From: Cyclospora cayetanensis
Taxonomy: Eukaryota > Apicomplexa > Conoidasida > Eucoccidiorida > Eimeriidae
Length of the DNA: 64,000 nucleotides
Direction of reading: 5' to 3'
Assembly: GCF_002999335.1 (NCBI RefSeq)
Contig: NW_020312514.1
Span: 124,001 to 188,000, forward strand
Shown: piece after piece, positions 21,969 through 35,299 of the stretch
How the letters are laid out: every line of letters begins with the position of its first letter
Position numbering within the stretch: position 1 is the stretch's first letter
Made by a program: the position numbers and the translations under genes
The notes under the pieces: generated by a model
The model's input: the letters and a program-made list of their open reading frames with translations, nothing else
Told to the model about the DNA's origin: nothing
Database searches by the model: none

Positions 21969-24330
21969 GCGGAGATCCCCTATCGACCTCATGGGGCCTC
22001 TTTTCATGCACTTGAAGAGCTTAGACTGCACGGCTTGTTTCTCGATTGGCTGAAATGCATTCATCGAGGGTCCGACCAGGCACTAAAGTGTCTAGAGGCA
22101 TGTTCAAAGCCCCTCTCTGCTGCGAAGAGGAGTGCCTTGTTGCTTCGCGTGCGTGCATCAAAATATCGTGCAGAAGGGCTCATGGAGCATCGGCGAGCCG
22201 TCCAGTTCTGGTTTTCCCACAAAATGCTTTGAGACGCATTTGATTTTGCTTTTGAGCACTAGGTAATCGACGGCAGTGCCTCTGTCCCGACCCCCCGATT
22301 TCTTTAGTGTTTTGCGCTTTCCACGAAGTGTTCATCCTACTTTAGCTCGACCCACCTGTGTCTCAAAGATGATTTAAGGGATAAGCTGTAGCTATAGAGG
22401 GAGAGTGTGCCGCCACGATTGCATTACACTGCAAGAGGCAAATGCAAGGCGTTAAGTTTGCACTTAACTACCCACGCTACATCAGGCTGCCTCCGAAGCC
22501 GCCTCCTCGTACCACCAGTTTCGCGGCCTCGCTTGGTTGTGTGCCGCTCCTCCCGTGTCTGCCTGCCTCTTCTTTCTCTCTGCTCTTCTGCCTGTGCATT
22601 TGGATCGGTGTCCCCCTCGACCCCTTGCTTGCCTGAGCCTCATCCTTTTCGCCCCTCTATCCATTTCCTGTTGCTGCTCCAATGCCTCTCTATCACCCTT
22701 TTCTGCTAATGCTCATTCTTTGACTCGGCTCCCTTTTTCCTAGTTGCAGTCTCTGCTGCCCACCCCCTTTCTCTGCCCACGGAAGTCGAAGGTTGCGAGC
22801 TTACAATTAAGCTTTACGGCGACAAACAGATGTATGTCCCGAATGGGGGTGCTTCTGCTTAAAAGGAAGCCCCTTACGGCCCGCTCGGGGGATTGGATGC
22901 ACCCCGCCGTTCTTTCATGAATTTGTTGGGCGCCCCCAGGGAAGCATTTTCCTTTCCAACCTCAGCCCATTAAAACATTGAGCTATTTTACACCTTGACA
23001 TGAAGAACTGTTTGGACAACTGTCCCAAATATGGCCTCACACAGCCGAATATGGAGGCCTTTAGCGCCAGTAACCCGGACTCTGCTCCTTCTCTGGACCC
23101 CCGACTATCCACCAAAACACTGTCCACGCTTACGAGAGACCTATAGAGCCACTGCATGCCAAGGAGTCTCCGCTCCCTGAACTGCGATGGACCCCTGGAG
23201 GACATATCTTTGGGGGCCGTCTGAGTTGGGCCTCATGGCTACTCTGCGAGAACACCCGCGTCTCTGCCGCTCGCACCATCTGGAATCTCCCTTATCTCCC
23301 AGGAATACGTAGAATTCACAGAGTCCGTGGAATTATTTGTCAATCAAAAGTCAAAAATGCAACATTCCAGCTGGGGACTACTACAAGCACACTGTTTTGA
23401 AAGCCTCGTCAACCCCGAAAAAGAAACAGTATCCGAAATGGGCAGACCTACCCGATGGAGACTCCTGGGCTTCTAAAATCCTCCTGGGAATTGTTGGGAC
23501 TGTGACAGCGCCTTGTCGCTTGTTCCGGCCCCCTCGGCCTGCCAAGCATGCTATTGTCCATCAAAGCTGGACAGATCCTGATCCACTATGCCATAAATCT
23601 ATGCAGAGCTCCCGGAGCGGTCAAGGGAAGCCACTGAGCGGCCTGATGATGCTAAAAGGCGCAACCCTGCTGCCTGAGACAGCAGCTGGTATACCTGCAT
23701 GCGCCGCTACGGCAATTCGGGTATTGGGCATTCCAAGAAAAATGAGATTGTCCGACCATAAGGACAGCTTCCCCTGTTGCATTTGGGCTGTCCTGCGTAC
23801 TGCTTCGGGTTCCCTGACGTTCCGCTGTTCTCCCTGTTGGGAGCTCTGAGAACAATAGTAACAAAATACGGAGATCCTTCAAGGACGGGGGACTCATCTA
23901 AGGAACACACATAGGATCTCGATGGGTTCCTGATGCCTATCCTTTGGATAATTGGCGCCCGAGGTAGCCGTCCAGAAGTAATTTACACACACACAATGAA
24001 GCTGCTGCAAAACCCGGTCGAAAGATGTTTAAAAAAATTGTCCGTCCAAAATCTCCTTGTCGTGAGCCTTTTGCGGCTGAAGACAGCAGTCCGCTTGGCA
24101 TTCTCCGTGTGTTCCTTGAAGCAACAAGGGTTCGGGTTTTGAGGCCTTAGGGGCCCAGGCTTTGTCTCCTTTTTGAGGCCCTTGCCCAGGCACTTCCTCA
24201 ACAGCCTTATATGCGACAGAAAAGACGAGATTATGCGCAACCGCCGAGGAGGCCTCATCTGGGGCCGTCACTGTATCAGTGTTCCCTTGATGAAGGCCAT
24301 AGGAAACGGCATCTATGAATTCCACAAGGT
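21969..24330. other. Intergenic; possible broken coding relic at 22.9-24.1 kb
   Basis: The first part is C/T-rich without gene signals. Between about 22915 and 23900 several short frames have coding-like composition but are interrupted by stops, for example a frame at 23310-23480 on the plus strand. This could be a gene or retroelement relic, but I find no motif that decides it. Confidence 0.35.
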
Positions 24331-27139
24331 CTATTCATTTAGCTCCTTTTCTTGGTTGGAAAGTGAAAGTAGCTTTGGAAATGCGTTGATAACTTGTCGC
24401 ACAGTTGGCCTAATGGTGGGATCTGGCTGCAAGAGGCAGCTGACGAGGGTCGCCCACAGATCTGGGACATTGTGAGACTTGAGAATCTCATATGGTGACT
24501 TGTACGCGTTCATGAACTCCACTGGATACTTTGGGATGTTATAGGAGGTAGCCTTACGCTCAAAGCTTCTTGAAACATTTTTCGTACCACCAGGCTTGTC
24601 GGAGGCGGGCAAGTTCCTTTTTGGGAAAACAGAGGTGAAAAGTTGCTGCTGCTCCGGAGTGAATGGGGGCTCCCCCGTGAGGGCCAGGAACGCGACGCTG
24701 CCGAGCTGCCAAGAATCGGTCTCGCGCGTGTGTGTAGGCGCGCTTCCTTGCTGGACATCATCGAGCTGTTCAGGCGCTAGCAACGAGAAGTCAGGTGGAT
24801 CACTGGTCTCCCCCATGATAGTAGCGGCCCTAAAGTCTGACAAATATGACAACCCCTGAGCAGAGATCGTGATGCTTTCAAGCTGCAAATTGTTATGGAG
24901 ACAGGAGCTTTCGTGAAGCGCTCCCACAGCCAACATGGTCCGCTTAATGACATGGAGGATCACAGACTGTGACAGGGGCCTCCCCATCTGCTTCGCCCGC
25001 GTCATCAGTTCTCCGAGATCCGAGTTCATCATTGATGAGAAAAAGATTCTTCTGTCGAAAACGATGCTCTCTGTCCCGCTAATATCCCCGTCTCCAGGGT
25101 GCTGCAGCCTGGCACCGTACATGGGAATCAACAATCCCGTCCTCTCTAAGGTTTCCTGTCCCGACTCGCCCCTCAGCTGCAAGGCAGCCAGTAGACGCCC
25201 CTCAGTATACAATCTCTTGCTCCGCTCTGCCTTTGGAAGTTCATACGCTGTATCGAGAGACGATTGCCTCCCCATTGCCGTCCCTGTGCCCTCAAGCTTT
25301 CCCTTCCTTCCCGATCGTCTAGAACCCGCGACATCTTCGAGACCTCCATGCCCTACTTCCCCATGTGTGTCCTCAAATAATGAAGTCACTTCATCAGTTC
25401 CACTGGTTCTCACTAAGTCCTCGGCTTCGGGGCCCGTGAGGCCTTTACTGGCATCTGTTTTGTCGTCTGGACTTTCAGGCTTCTCAATAACTGCTATTTG
25501 CCGAGAGTAACCCCTACGCGATGCCGGTCTCTCCAATGCAGCCTCACCCTTTGCCTGTTCGCCAATGCCTCTTGTTCCCACAGCCGCGTGGCTCTCAGAG
25601 CTCTTTTTGCCGGTGCTGGCTTTCTTGCTCCACTGTTGGTACAGCACGCCAGCAGTCACGTTTTCGGGCTGCATCGCTCCCACTTTCCAATCTTTTCCTT
25701 GTGCGTGGATATTCGGCCTCACACCCTTTAAGACCGAACTGCTATCCTCCTCCCCCTGTGGCGTCGCCTGTTGCGTATCCAGTCCTTCACCCTTCCGTCT
25801 GGTTGCCTCGGGCCTCTCCCCGTCTTCTTCGTCAGCTTCATGAATAACAGTGTTTTTGATGACATTGCGCTCAACCCAAGTTTTCGGCGTTGTAGTTCTG
25901 GATACCACATCGGCGCGTGCCGAGCTCGCTGGTCTCCTTCGGCGTTCACGCTCTTGTTGCGACTGTATGAGGATGGACATGGCAAGATGCTTCTCCGTGA
26001 CTGTCTTCTTCCCTTCCTGCTCCAGAGGTTCAACCTCCAATGTCACGGAGACGTTCGTCACTCCAAGAATTCGAATCCACCTAAATTTTGTGACAGTAGC
26101 CTCCGCGGCAGCCGCTGCCACCGCCCTCGTGGTGTCTCCCCTTGCCGTTGCCAAGACAGCAGTTCCCGCCATGTCCACTGCAGCCGAGTCGAAGCCCGTG
26201 ACAGAAAAAATCTGCTCCTCTTGCTCCTTTTCATCTTTGCTCTGAGCCAAAAGGATACGGATCGCCGTTCCGGCCCTGCATTGTTGCTTAGGAGTCAAGA
26301 TCAGCTCACCCTCCTGATACTGGTGTGAATCCAACACCCATCCCGCTAGCTCCTTCTCCGATGCTGCGTCTCTGTAGTCACGCAAGTCTTCCAAAGCTTT
26401 TGAAGGGGCAACTTCTAGAACGGCATCATCTTCTTTTGCCTCTGACTCCTTCACGAGGCGCGATACCATCCTATCCATTGTCAACTGTATCAAATTGGAC
26501 CTATCTCCACGTGGGGGCAGAGCCTGAACGTCAAGCACAGACCACACATCTGCCTACGCCGCAAAGATATTGAAAACGCCCCAAAATAGCCTCTAAACAA
26601 GAATGGTGCATCTCCATCGCCTCCAACACGTGCCGATAGCTCACTGTGTGGATAGGGCCCGCACGGGATCCCTTTTGTGCAACATCTGAGGGCGGTTCGG
26701 GTGTTACAGGAGCCTCCTCTGTCGGATGTAGGGTTGTGTGCACTGCCTGCGTCTGCACCTTCAGCTCATGCAGTTGAACTCGATGCTCGTCTTTGTAGAT
26801 TCGCTTTCCAGTGGTCTGGAGGCCTATGATAGTTAGCAAGATTGCGAGCGTGATCACCAAGCTCTTGCACAAAAGCCGAAGCGAAAGCAAATTCGCTTCA
26901 GATCGCCTCCATATCATGCTTTCATGCTCAACAGGGACCCTTCGCGAAGAGAAATTCAGAAAGCGTGGAAGACGGAACGGATGTGTAGGGCGTACATCGC
27001 TGGCAAATTCCCCGTCACTCGAGAGGGAAGATTCCAATAGATCCGTGTCAAAATCTTGCAGGGGTGACCATGTGCTCGTTTGAACTGTATCGGTTTCGCT
27101 GGGTAGTGAGCCTTCGGACACTTCATAAAGCAACGCCAT
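24331..27139 (-). CDS. Rhoptry-kinase-like pseudokinase with N-terminal membrane segment
   Basis: Minus strand, exons 27139-26645 and 26523-24331 joined in phase 0 (donor ACA/GTGAGC, acceptor gacgttcag), giving 895 residues. Residues 86-109 are a hydrophobic segment (SLVITLAILLTIIGL), a signal anchor or a late signal peptide. A long, charged, low-order region follows. The C-terminal 260 residues read as a protein kinase fold: an alpha-E-like helix (VILHVIKRTMLAVGALHESS), a catalytic loop CLHNNLQLESI near 706, a DFG position SDFRAAT near 727 and DSWQLGSVAFLALTGEPPF near 767. The WQLG motif is characteristic of the apicomplexan ROP2/ROPK family, which is secreted from rhoptries into the host cell. 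The catalytic Asp of HRD is Asn, the loop Lys and Asn are missing, and DFG is DFR, so catalysis is unlikely. The splice junction is my choice among several. Confidence 0.7.
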
Positions 27140-29414
27140 GCTTGCCGAAATGACTCAGCATGAGCTCTAACTTGCAAGGCGAACAGCTTGTGCACACCAC
27201 CGCATGGAGATCTAGAGACACAAAGAGAAATGGAAGCCCTGAACCCAGAGCCTCGGACGACAGCAAGTAAGAGGAATCGACAGTATGCCGTCGATTCCAG
27301 GCTGAAAAAAGGCCCTGGTGGTTACGGCGGCAAGGGCCAGCGTGAAACCCTCAACACACCGCTAAAATCGCTGAAATACAAAGAATATATTAAACGACCG
27401 AGATGGAAAAGGCAAAGGTGTACGCTCCAGGCATTCCGGTGTAGAATCCTGGGATCGGGCTTGCCGGTCGGCCCTTGCATGCAGTGACTGCAGTTCCTGC
27501 AAAGTCACTATTGGAAATTCAGCCTTCCTAGATGCCGCATTACTCTTTTTATCTTGCACTAAAGCCACATTTCAGAAAGTGTAGGATGCGCGATTTGCGA
27601 GTTAATGCTTGGCGTTAAGCCGGAGCCCGTTGGTGTGGTCGGGTGAATACTAGCAACGCCTGCGATCTCCCAACGACAGTTCGTGCGAAATCGAAAGAAA
27701 GTTTACAGCTGATTGTTCGGATTAGTAGGTATCTACCTAAATCAAGCCTAAAGCTCCCAGATACCGGGGTGGAATGTCATGGAAGACAATTGGGGGCCTC
27801 CGCAGATTTGTTCGATACAACAGAAGGTTGGAGAGAGGCACTGGTAAGAAAGCAAGAGGGTTGACTTATGATGACGTCTGGTAGTCCGCTGTTGAGGCTC
27901 AGCACTCTTTCTTTAAGTGGCTATATCTTTGCATGTCTGCTTGGGGAAGCAGTGGTTAGGGTGTTTTTGACCCCACGGGGGGCGGCTGTCTAAGTTCTGG
28001 CGGCATGTACAAACTTTGGGGAAATGTGTCCCGTACGGTTCAGGGGATGCTGTTTGGGATTTAGGGGCAATAAGACGTTTGGTGAAAGCTTGTTCGCATA
28101 GATGTAGTTGATGGTACCTGGGTTTGGGGCAATAATATACGTCTGGATTACGGTGCTTTTGCTTCTAGGCTTTAACGCGCACAACCGTTCTCTTCAATTG
28201 CATTCAGTCCACGAATCTAGTGGCCTTTGGGTGTATCTAGGCCCATTGGAAGCAGCTTGCCTGTGGCTCCAGCATTTTTAGGCATAGACCTACAGTAAAG
28301 ACTGCATACATCTGCCTAGAGAAGCTGTGCACTATGGCTTACTAAAAAACTGTGCACTATAATAATTGTACGCGTATACCTATAAATACGAAGCTTCAAT
28401 ATAGAAGCGGTGTATAGACGCATGGAAAATCTTATCCATCCCTCTGCAAGCATCTGCGCATTCTTGTATCCAGCTGTGGCAGGTTGTACCAGTAGCTACC
28501 CAGCATCCAGTGTGTGTTAAACTTCTTACTAAAAAGGTCTGCGACTACTAATAACGCGTCAATTCCTCTGTGTACACATTTTTACGAGTGTATGTACTTG
28601 TATACTTCCCCTTCACTTATCAAGTTGCGCTTAACAGCGGGAGATAGACAAGCACACGCACATACGCTTGTAGCTATATTTCCCATATATCCGCGGGCAT
28701 ATACATATTCGCAGACGCATGTGTACAGAAGTGCACGCATATAAACATGCATATCTGCTTGGAGGTGCGCGCCTGTAGATGTACATGTATACAAGCACTT
28801 ACTTGTGTATGGCAAAAAGCTATCAGTGGTGTACAGACAGATCTAGTTATCACCTGTGAATTACGTGCAGAGAGCACCTACTCATATTGTATCATCACGC
28901 TTGTAGAAATTGATTCCTAAGTGGCCTTAATTTTGCAATTTGTCTAATATATGTAGGTGAGCATCCGTATTCGGTATACATAGTATGCCGGGATGTCTGT
29001 GCTACATTGCTCATCCACCACTACCTAGACAAAGGGAATCAATATACGCGCAAGCTCCTTTAAAAACTGTTGGAATCATATTTTTCTGTCTATGTATACT
29101 TACAAGCCGAACTCCTGCAAAGTAGGCGTTGAGAAACCAAAAAGCACATAGGCGCTTAGGATTCACAAGGCACTTTTAAAGCTTCTATTTCACAGAAGTG
29201 GTCCCGCCTGGAACGGTGGAAGCTGCATGCAGCCTCCCGCTTGCAGCAACGCTGCCGGCTTGTACAGGGCTTTGCCCTCTGTTTGCCGCATGTGAGTTCC
29301 TGTAGTATGCTAAGCTACACTGGGCACTTTCTACTAAACTACTCATTTAACTGAGAAATGGTCAAGAATCGATTCATTAGTTTGGCTGGCCGTATGCCCC
29401 ATTCCTTGTGAAGT
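27140..29414. other. Long intergenic region, no supported gene
   Basis: This is the upstream side of the minus-strand pseudokinase gene, so its promoter should lie just right of 27139. The remainder is AT-richer sequence with short random frames and scattered TATATA/GTATAC-type words at 28370-28810. Confidence 0.45.
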
Positions 29415-29680
29415 ATTGTTAACTCGGCACAGCAAGACGCGGTGTTGTGCGTCGGTGAGCTAGATGCTATATGCTTCTAGACGTGAATGCTCAGAGTGTT
29501 TAGAGGGTGCAGCAACCCGTACCCCAGCTGTAATCCTCCCCTTACCCCGTAGCCTTGACAGGGGTACGAGGAGAAGGCTCTTTTCCACGGACACATGATA
29601 GGCTTGTATCAAGTTTATATTTAGTCTCGAATTACAGGTCTCCCGACGAAGACCTTCGATATGGCATTGCACGAAGCGTG
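29415..29680 (+). repeat. Dispersed repeat, copy 3
   Basis: On the plus strand it has GAATGCTCAGAGTGTTTAGAG, GGTGCAGCAACCCGTACCCC, GAAGGCTCTTTTCCACGGAC, CTTGTATCAAGTTTATATTT and GGTCTCCCGACGAAGACC, in the same order as copies 1, 2, 4 and 5. It stands alone, about 1 kb before the ROM4-like gene. Confidence 0.65.
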
Positions 29681-30710
29681 CTTCAAATTGTGCTTGGCCA
29701 CACGCTTGGGCTGAGCAATGCATTCAAAGGCGGCTGCTTTGCAAGAATAAGGCTCAAAGATTGAGAGTGCGGGGATAATGATCGCCATCGGGTCTGATTC
29801 TACTGTCTTTTCTCCCTCTCTGAAAGCACCACGTGCCGTCGGCAGCGGTTAACGGTCAGGGATACGGTTCTGCTGTGAGGGATTTACAGAGAATCAAGAA
29901 AGCCTCTCCATAAAGGGGCGTATAGAGGACTTTAGGAGAGTATTTTACCGCCGTCGCCACCAACTCTTTCCTACCAGTGGCAATGGGCTGCTTTGCTCAG
30001 TGCTGGTCCTGGAAGGCTGTGTGTACTCGCGGGAGTCTCCGTTCATGACTTATTTAAATTAAGCGCTACTGAAATGGCTTACAAATATATCGTTTCCATT
30101 CGAACGAACACTGTAACAGCCGGCGGCGGCGCTTCGTTCTGTTTCTGGCTGGGCTTTGATGAAAGCGCAGTAAGAGCAGCGCCATCATAAGGAGCAGAAG
30201 CAGCAGCAGCAGCAGCAACACCAGGCATGCTGGCTTCCTGAAGATCCGATCTTCGAAGCTCTTGGCTTCGAGTGTCAAGCGTTTTCGTACTTTTTCGGCC
30301 TTTAAACATCAATTCTTGGCTTGGGAGCCTTCCACACGTTTTCGCTCGCGCCTTTGAGCTTCAGCCGCTCACCCCGAGCGGTGCGCTCCTGGGGAAGCTC
30401 GTGTCGTTTGTATTCCTTCCGCTTTCTCCTCCTTTTTTCAGACCCCTGATCGTGTATTAGACAGAGGAGCAGCCACTTTAGGAACCCTATGCACCCTAAC
30501 GCCTAAGGAGTGGCCCAGCGGCTTCCACCAGTGACCACCAAAATGCGAGTGGCTCCTGGCTTCTAAGATCTTCACTGTTCAGCTTTCCCCCCTGCCTCCG
30601 TCTTTTAAGCGCCTCGCCTATTACCGCTTGGCTGGTGGCAGTAACGGTGGGTAGCCGCGCGGAGCACGGCACTTGGCATTTGCGGTTGGTGTCGATAGCA
30701 GTATTCCGCA
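29681..30710. other. Upstream region of the rhomboid gene
   Basis: No gene seen. A short AGC run lies at 30197-30222. The promoter and 5' leader of the rhomboid gene should be here, but I cannot point to a specific element. Confidence 0.4.
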
Positions 30711-33700
30711 ATGCAGGGGCACTCCGAGAGCTCCCAGGCGCAGGAGGAGGCTGTCAAAGGCCAAGAAAGCGCATGGATGGCACATGAGGGCGCTCCGGAA
30801 AGACTCTCAGGGGCCTCCTACCCCAGACACAGGCCTGTGTCAGAGTCCTCTTCTCCGTCAATGGCTGGAGATGTCTTGGCGGCGGAGGAGCTCAAGGAAG
30901 GGGCTTGTTTGAAAAGCTCTTACCTCGAAGGCGCTGGGGCAGGCGAGGCTTCCGCTACGGCCCGTCATCCTCGCCTTCTGCTCCAGGAAAAATCCCGCCA
31001 GAAGAAGCCCCCTGAAGGCAAAGCTGGGAGACACGGCAGCATTCCGGTGGCTAGTTTGACTGCGACCAACTCGCCTTCGCGAGACAGGATAAGCCAGGCT
31101 TCTCAAGTGGGCCCCATACGTTCACAGCAGGTGCAACCGGTGTTGCTGACACCGGAAGGGGCACGCGCATTCGCTCAGCTGGAAGAGGGCAGGCCCCATG
31201 TGGACTGCCTCTCCCGAAGGTCGACTGGCGCCATGCTTAGGAGTCTGGGGAGTTCAACGCGCCGGAGGCTTGGGGCACAGTTGAAGTTGGGCTGTTTTCG
31301 CTATCTTCTTCTCTGCTTGTCGTCTGCTGTCTTATTTTTCGTCTTCCTGCAGGAGTGAGCCGGGGGGAGAGGGGAGGAGGAGGGGGGTTCTAAGCGCCTA
31401 CGCGTTGTGTGTTTCCTCGTGGAGAGGGGGGAGTTTTTGGCGCCATAAAGACAATTGGCAGGCGTTACTTGGAGGTCTTAATCCCATGCGGTGGGCTCAG
31501 AGCTGACGGTGTGCGTGAGTGTACAGGCTGATATTCAACTTCACTTCGTTCAATGGCCGTTGCATTGGGCCCGTGTTGTACCCCCCATGGACAGATCCCA
31601 TCCACAGCCTCAAGGTTCGGAAGCCGTTAAGGCCTATGCTTCTCTTCTAGCGCCTGCAGGCCAGAGTGCAACGCAGAAAGACGTAAAACCTTGTAGTGGG
31701 CAGCGCCAACACGGCAACAAGGCCCCTCGTTGTGTGTGCTGCACAGCCAACTCTGATCCCCTTTGGCTACGGCGCATGCGAAGCAAACTTGGGCTACCGC
31801 AACACCGGCGTTCGCGCGCCTGCTGCCTCTGTGACAGGGGGGCCCGTAACAGCAGCAGCCAGAAGATCAGCACTGCTAAAGGCAGTATCGCCAGAAGGTT
31901 CTTCCGCCAGTAATCCTGGTTCTGTGCCTAAGCCCCTTTTGCAACAAAGGCGCTGTGCCTGGGGTCGTTGTGCAGAAGACTCAGGCTGGCCGACTGAGCT
32001 CGTGCGGGGGGGCGACAGGGAAGCCACCAAGCCCTCGTCAGATTCCCCCAATGGTGAGCCTTTTGCCTCGACCTGCACACTTCAAATGAGTCTCTGAGAG
32101 AGCGCTTGCCGGAGGGGGCGAGTTCTGAGCCTTGCAGCCTCGTGGCGGAGGGTGTCCGATGCAGTGAGCAGCCTCCTTGGTGCCACTAGGCACTGGCTTG
32201 CTTGCTTGTGGCTTGGGATCTGCGGTTTGGGTGCTTGAGCCTTGGTCCTTCCCACGCTTTCTCCGCAGTCCGCCTTCTCCTTCACAGCGTCTGTTGTGCA
32301 AACATCCTCTTTCGTGGCATGGATGCGTGGGAAAGGGCACGATGCCGGGTGCGATTGGCGCCATGCATGCGTTTGCAGCTCGCATACTGAGCCCGCTGGG
32401 AGCTCTCGACACGAATCTCATAAGGAACTACGGCGAGGTGTATCGAATCTTCTGGGCCTCGGCGCTCCACGGTGGTTGGGTTCACTTGCTAGTCAACATT
32501 CTCTGCCAAGCCTCTGTTCTCTGTATTCTAGAACCCGTAAGGCTAAACTGCAATCCCCCGTCGCTTGCGCAAGGCGCTTTCGTTCTCTCTTTGGCGAGGC
32601 CTGTCAGCGCACGCACGCGTCAGGGGGCGAGGGAAGCCCCGCAACCCCACCAACTGCCACCCCAAACAATCCCCAGCCTCAGCGCGAACCCGCAAAGCTC
32701 GCGGTTTGTGGCTCAGGTATGGGGTTTCTGGCGATGTCTCGTAACGTGGATCGTCAGCGCCATGTCGGGGAACCTCTTGAGTGCCGTTTTCGATCCTTGC
32801 TCAGTAACAGTGGGGTCTTCTGGAGCACTGTACGGGCTGTTGGGGGGCCTTGTGCCCTTCGCAATCGGTGAGAGGGCTAAGGCTCTAACAGCGCCTTGGC
32901 CTCAGAGGCTGCTGCGAACCTGCTGTGAGGAGTGGGCTTTCTTGGGGTGCAGTAGCGCACCGTGTGTCATCGTATCCTAGTCCCCGCTTCGGCGGAAAGA
33001 GGTGCGCAGCTTTCCTTGGAATCGTTTTGAGACCACGCTGGCTTTTGCTTCTTGGGCTTCGTGTGTGGCTGCAGAGAACTGGGATTATTTACGTTACCCT
33101 TGTTGTGTCCTTGCGGTTGTTGTCGCCGTTATCGTAAGCTGCACCACCTCCACCAGCCTCCACACCCCATCCCTGCAGGCCCCCCCGAAATTGCCTTGCC
33201 TTGCCTTGTTTCCATGTTTTCTCCGAGGTGCTCCTTTGCGGCAGCTGGCCTTTGGTCTCATGCTCCCTCTTTTCGGCTGGTTTTGCCTGGCATACGACGT
33301 GTGGACAGGTGATGGCGCAGCTGACAAACTTGGGGGGGTTCTCCGCTGTCGACAACTTCGCACATCTAGGCGGATGCCTCGGCGGTCTGCTCGTGGGATT
33401 CGCCACGATCTACTCCCTAAGGCCCCTAAGGTTAGGGTTCGTGGGTTACGGGGGATGCGAATTAGAGGGGTCTTGCGACGCCTTTTGTGGGTTTGGCCGC
33501 CACTCGCAGGAGTTCGAGGGTTGACTTGTCGGGCTTGTGCTGTTTGTGGTGTAACCGCGCTTCACGCTCGTCTTGGGGGAGGTGGAGCTTCCAAGGGCTA
33601 CTTATAGGGCTTCCGGTGTGTGACTGGCTTGTGGTGTCAGAAAGTTCTCGTTTCCCGTCTGGTGGGCTAAGGTGCGACTCACCTACTGTAGGTGCTGCCT

Positions 33701-34827
33701 CTCTGAGCAAACTAGACAGCGTCTTCGGGAACGTCTTCAAGCAGCCGGTACGTCTAAACCGAAAATCCTTGACATATATATGTATGTACACCTTTAGAGC
33801 GGTATTTGATGAGAAATCTGGTGCAGTTTTCTCGCGGGGTTCGAAAGTCATGTGACTGCGTCGGCAGTCTCACGGTTTGTGTTGCAGAGAGAGCGAGGCA
33901 GCAGGAGCTGTGTAGGCTGCCCCGTGATGGCCCTCCTTTCGTATGGCGCTGCAAAGAGGGTTTGATGGAATGGTTTGTGCGCTTCGTTGCCTTAAGTCTT
34001 CTGGTAAGAGACTCTTGACCGTATACCCTTTGCGAATGCCTTCTTCAGAGGTGCTGTGTTAGGGAGGTTGGGTGTTGTGTAGTGTTGCAGTGTCTCCTCT
34101 TGATTCTCTGCCTTGTCAGTTTAGGCCCTTACTCAAGCGCAGCTGTATGTATACGCTTACTTGGAGCTAGGAGCATGTGGCACTACATGCTGCCGATCCG
34201 TGTGTCTCGCTCGTTTGCGCTGTACTTAGTCCTTTACTTTTGCCCCCAGTTCCAGTCGGCCGCCCTAGTTCATTATCTCTCCCTCTTTCTATTCCGCATC
34301 GCTTTCTCCTCTCAGTGTTTCTGTGCCGTACTAGAGCTTCCTTCCCCTTAGAGCTTCGCCATTTTGTATTTAGGGGTGGGTAGAAATATTCGTACCTACT
34401 GATAGAACGCTTCACTTATGGGTTGTCTTCTCCGTGTGTCTTCGGCCTCAAATTGTCGTCTGATTGCCTCTCCTGTTCGTCACCTTTTGTTTCTGTGTCT
34501 CAGGTTGTATCATTGGTCTATCTTTGGTTTTGTTTGTTAGACCCGAATTACTATGAGACTCTCACTACACCGGGCCGAATTTCTCTCGTGGGGTCTATGG
34601 GTTGTCACTGCTGTCGCATTCCGTCTCTCTCTAATTTGGGGCCCAACAGTGTTCTCTCCCGTATCCCTGCTCACCACTCAATTAGAGTGAGTCCGGGGCA
34701 GTTCTGGTGTTTCGTGAAGAAACTGCACGCAGACTTCCACTGTGGAAAACTCTTCCTTGACGGATCCATCGTCCTTCCACCACTGCCCACATCCGGCACA
34801 CCGGCGCAGCAATACATCCTGCCTTAG
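30711..34827 (+). CDS. ROM4-like rhomboid intramembrane serine protease, 10 exons
   Basis: My exons are 30711-31354, 31527-31614, 31747-32053, 32379-32536, 32717-32867, 33075-33133, 33309-33430, 33692-33747, 33888-34003 and 34504-34827. All junctions are GT-AG and keep phase, giving 674 residues; Toxoplasma ROM4 is of similar size. The cytosolic N-terminus (about 195 residues) leads to a first membrane helix (YLLLCLSSAVLFFVF). Then come a loop with FNGRCIGPVLYP and FGYGACEANLGYRNTG, LGALDTNLIRNYGEVYRIFW, and ALHGGWVHLLVNILCQ. The nucleophile Ser434 lies in GSSGALYG, and His488 in DNFAHLGG is the catalytic partner. A cytosolic helix and a last membrane segment before LLDPNYYETLTTPGRI close the protein. 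ROM4-type proteases at the parasite plasma membrane shed adhesins during gliding and invasion. The C-terminal 45 residues are less certain. Confidence 0.88.
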
Positions 34828-35299
34828 AAGCCTCTACAAGGGCGCCTTTATTTTGGGGGCAACGGAAAAAAGGGACTTTGAGAATTCAACACACGCTAAT
34901 AGATCCGCGGGATACTGCGTGGGTGCTGCACTGCTCCGCTAAATGGTGTGGAGTCAGAGAGCCTCGAGGTCTCAGTGCCTTTGTCTGGCGCCGACGCAGT
35001 CAACAGAATATTGCCCAAAGAAGACGCCCTCAGACCCTTCAGCCGCACTGGAAGTACACCCTTAAGCTGTTTTCTTGGGTTGTTGAGTGGGGCCTTGGGG
35101 CCTTTGTTGGAAGCAACATTCTTTAGCAGGCTCGTCAACAGAGGATTCCCGTGAGATCTCTCTGGTGGCTTGACGGGAGTTGAAGCAACAGGTTACCGCC
35201 ATTGTTCATAGTTCTTTTGCTCTATGTTTATAAAAGGTAGGGAAGAAGCCTTCGTTTGTGGGCCGTTTCTCCCAGTTGCTTTATAGGGTGGTATGGGCC
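34828..35299. other. 3' flank of the rhomboid gene
   Basis: No gene seen. It probably includes the 3' untranslated region of the rhomboid transcript and ends at copy 4 of the dispersed repeat. Confidence 0.4.

Noticed and set aside
22915..23900. Possible gag-like relic with a Cys-rich part
   Set aside because: No zinc-knuckle spacing and no colinearity with relics A or B that I could see; noted only as a broken region.
24935..26328. Several plus-strand ORFs of 100-190 codons
   Set aside because: Antisense of the pseudokinase gene; no motifs, while the minus strand carries a kinase fold.
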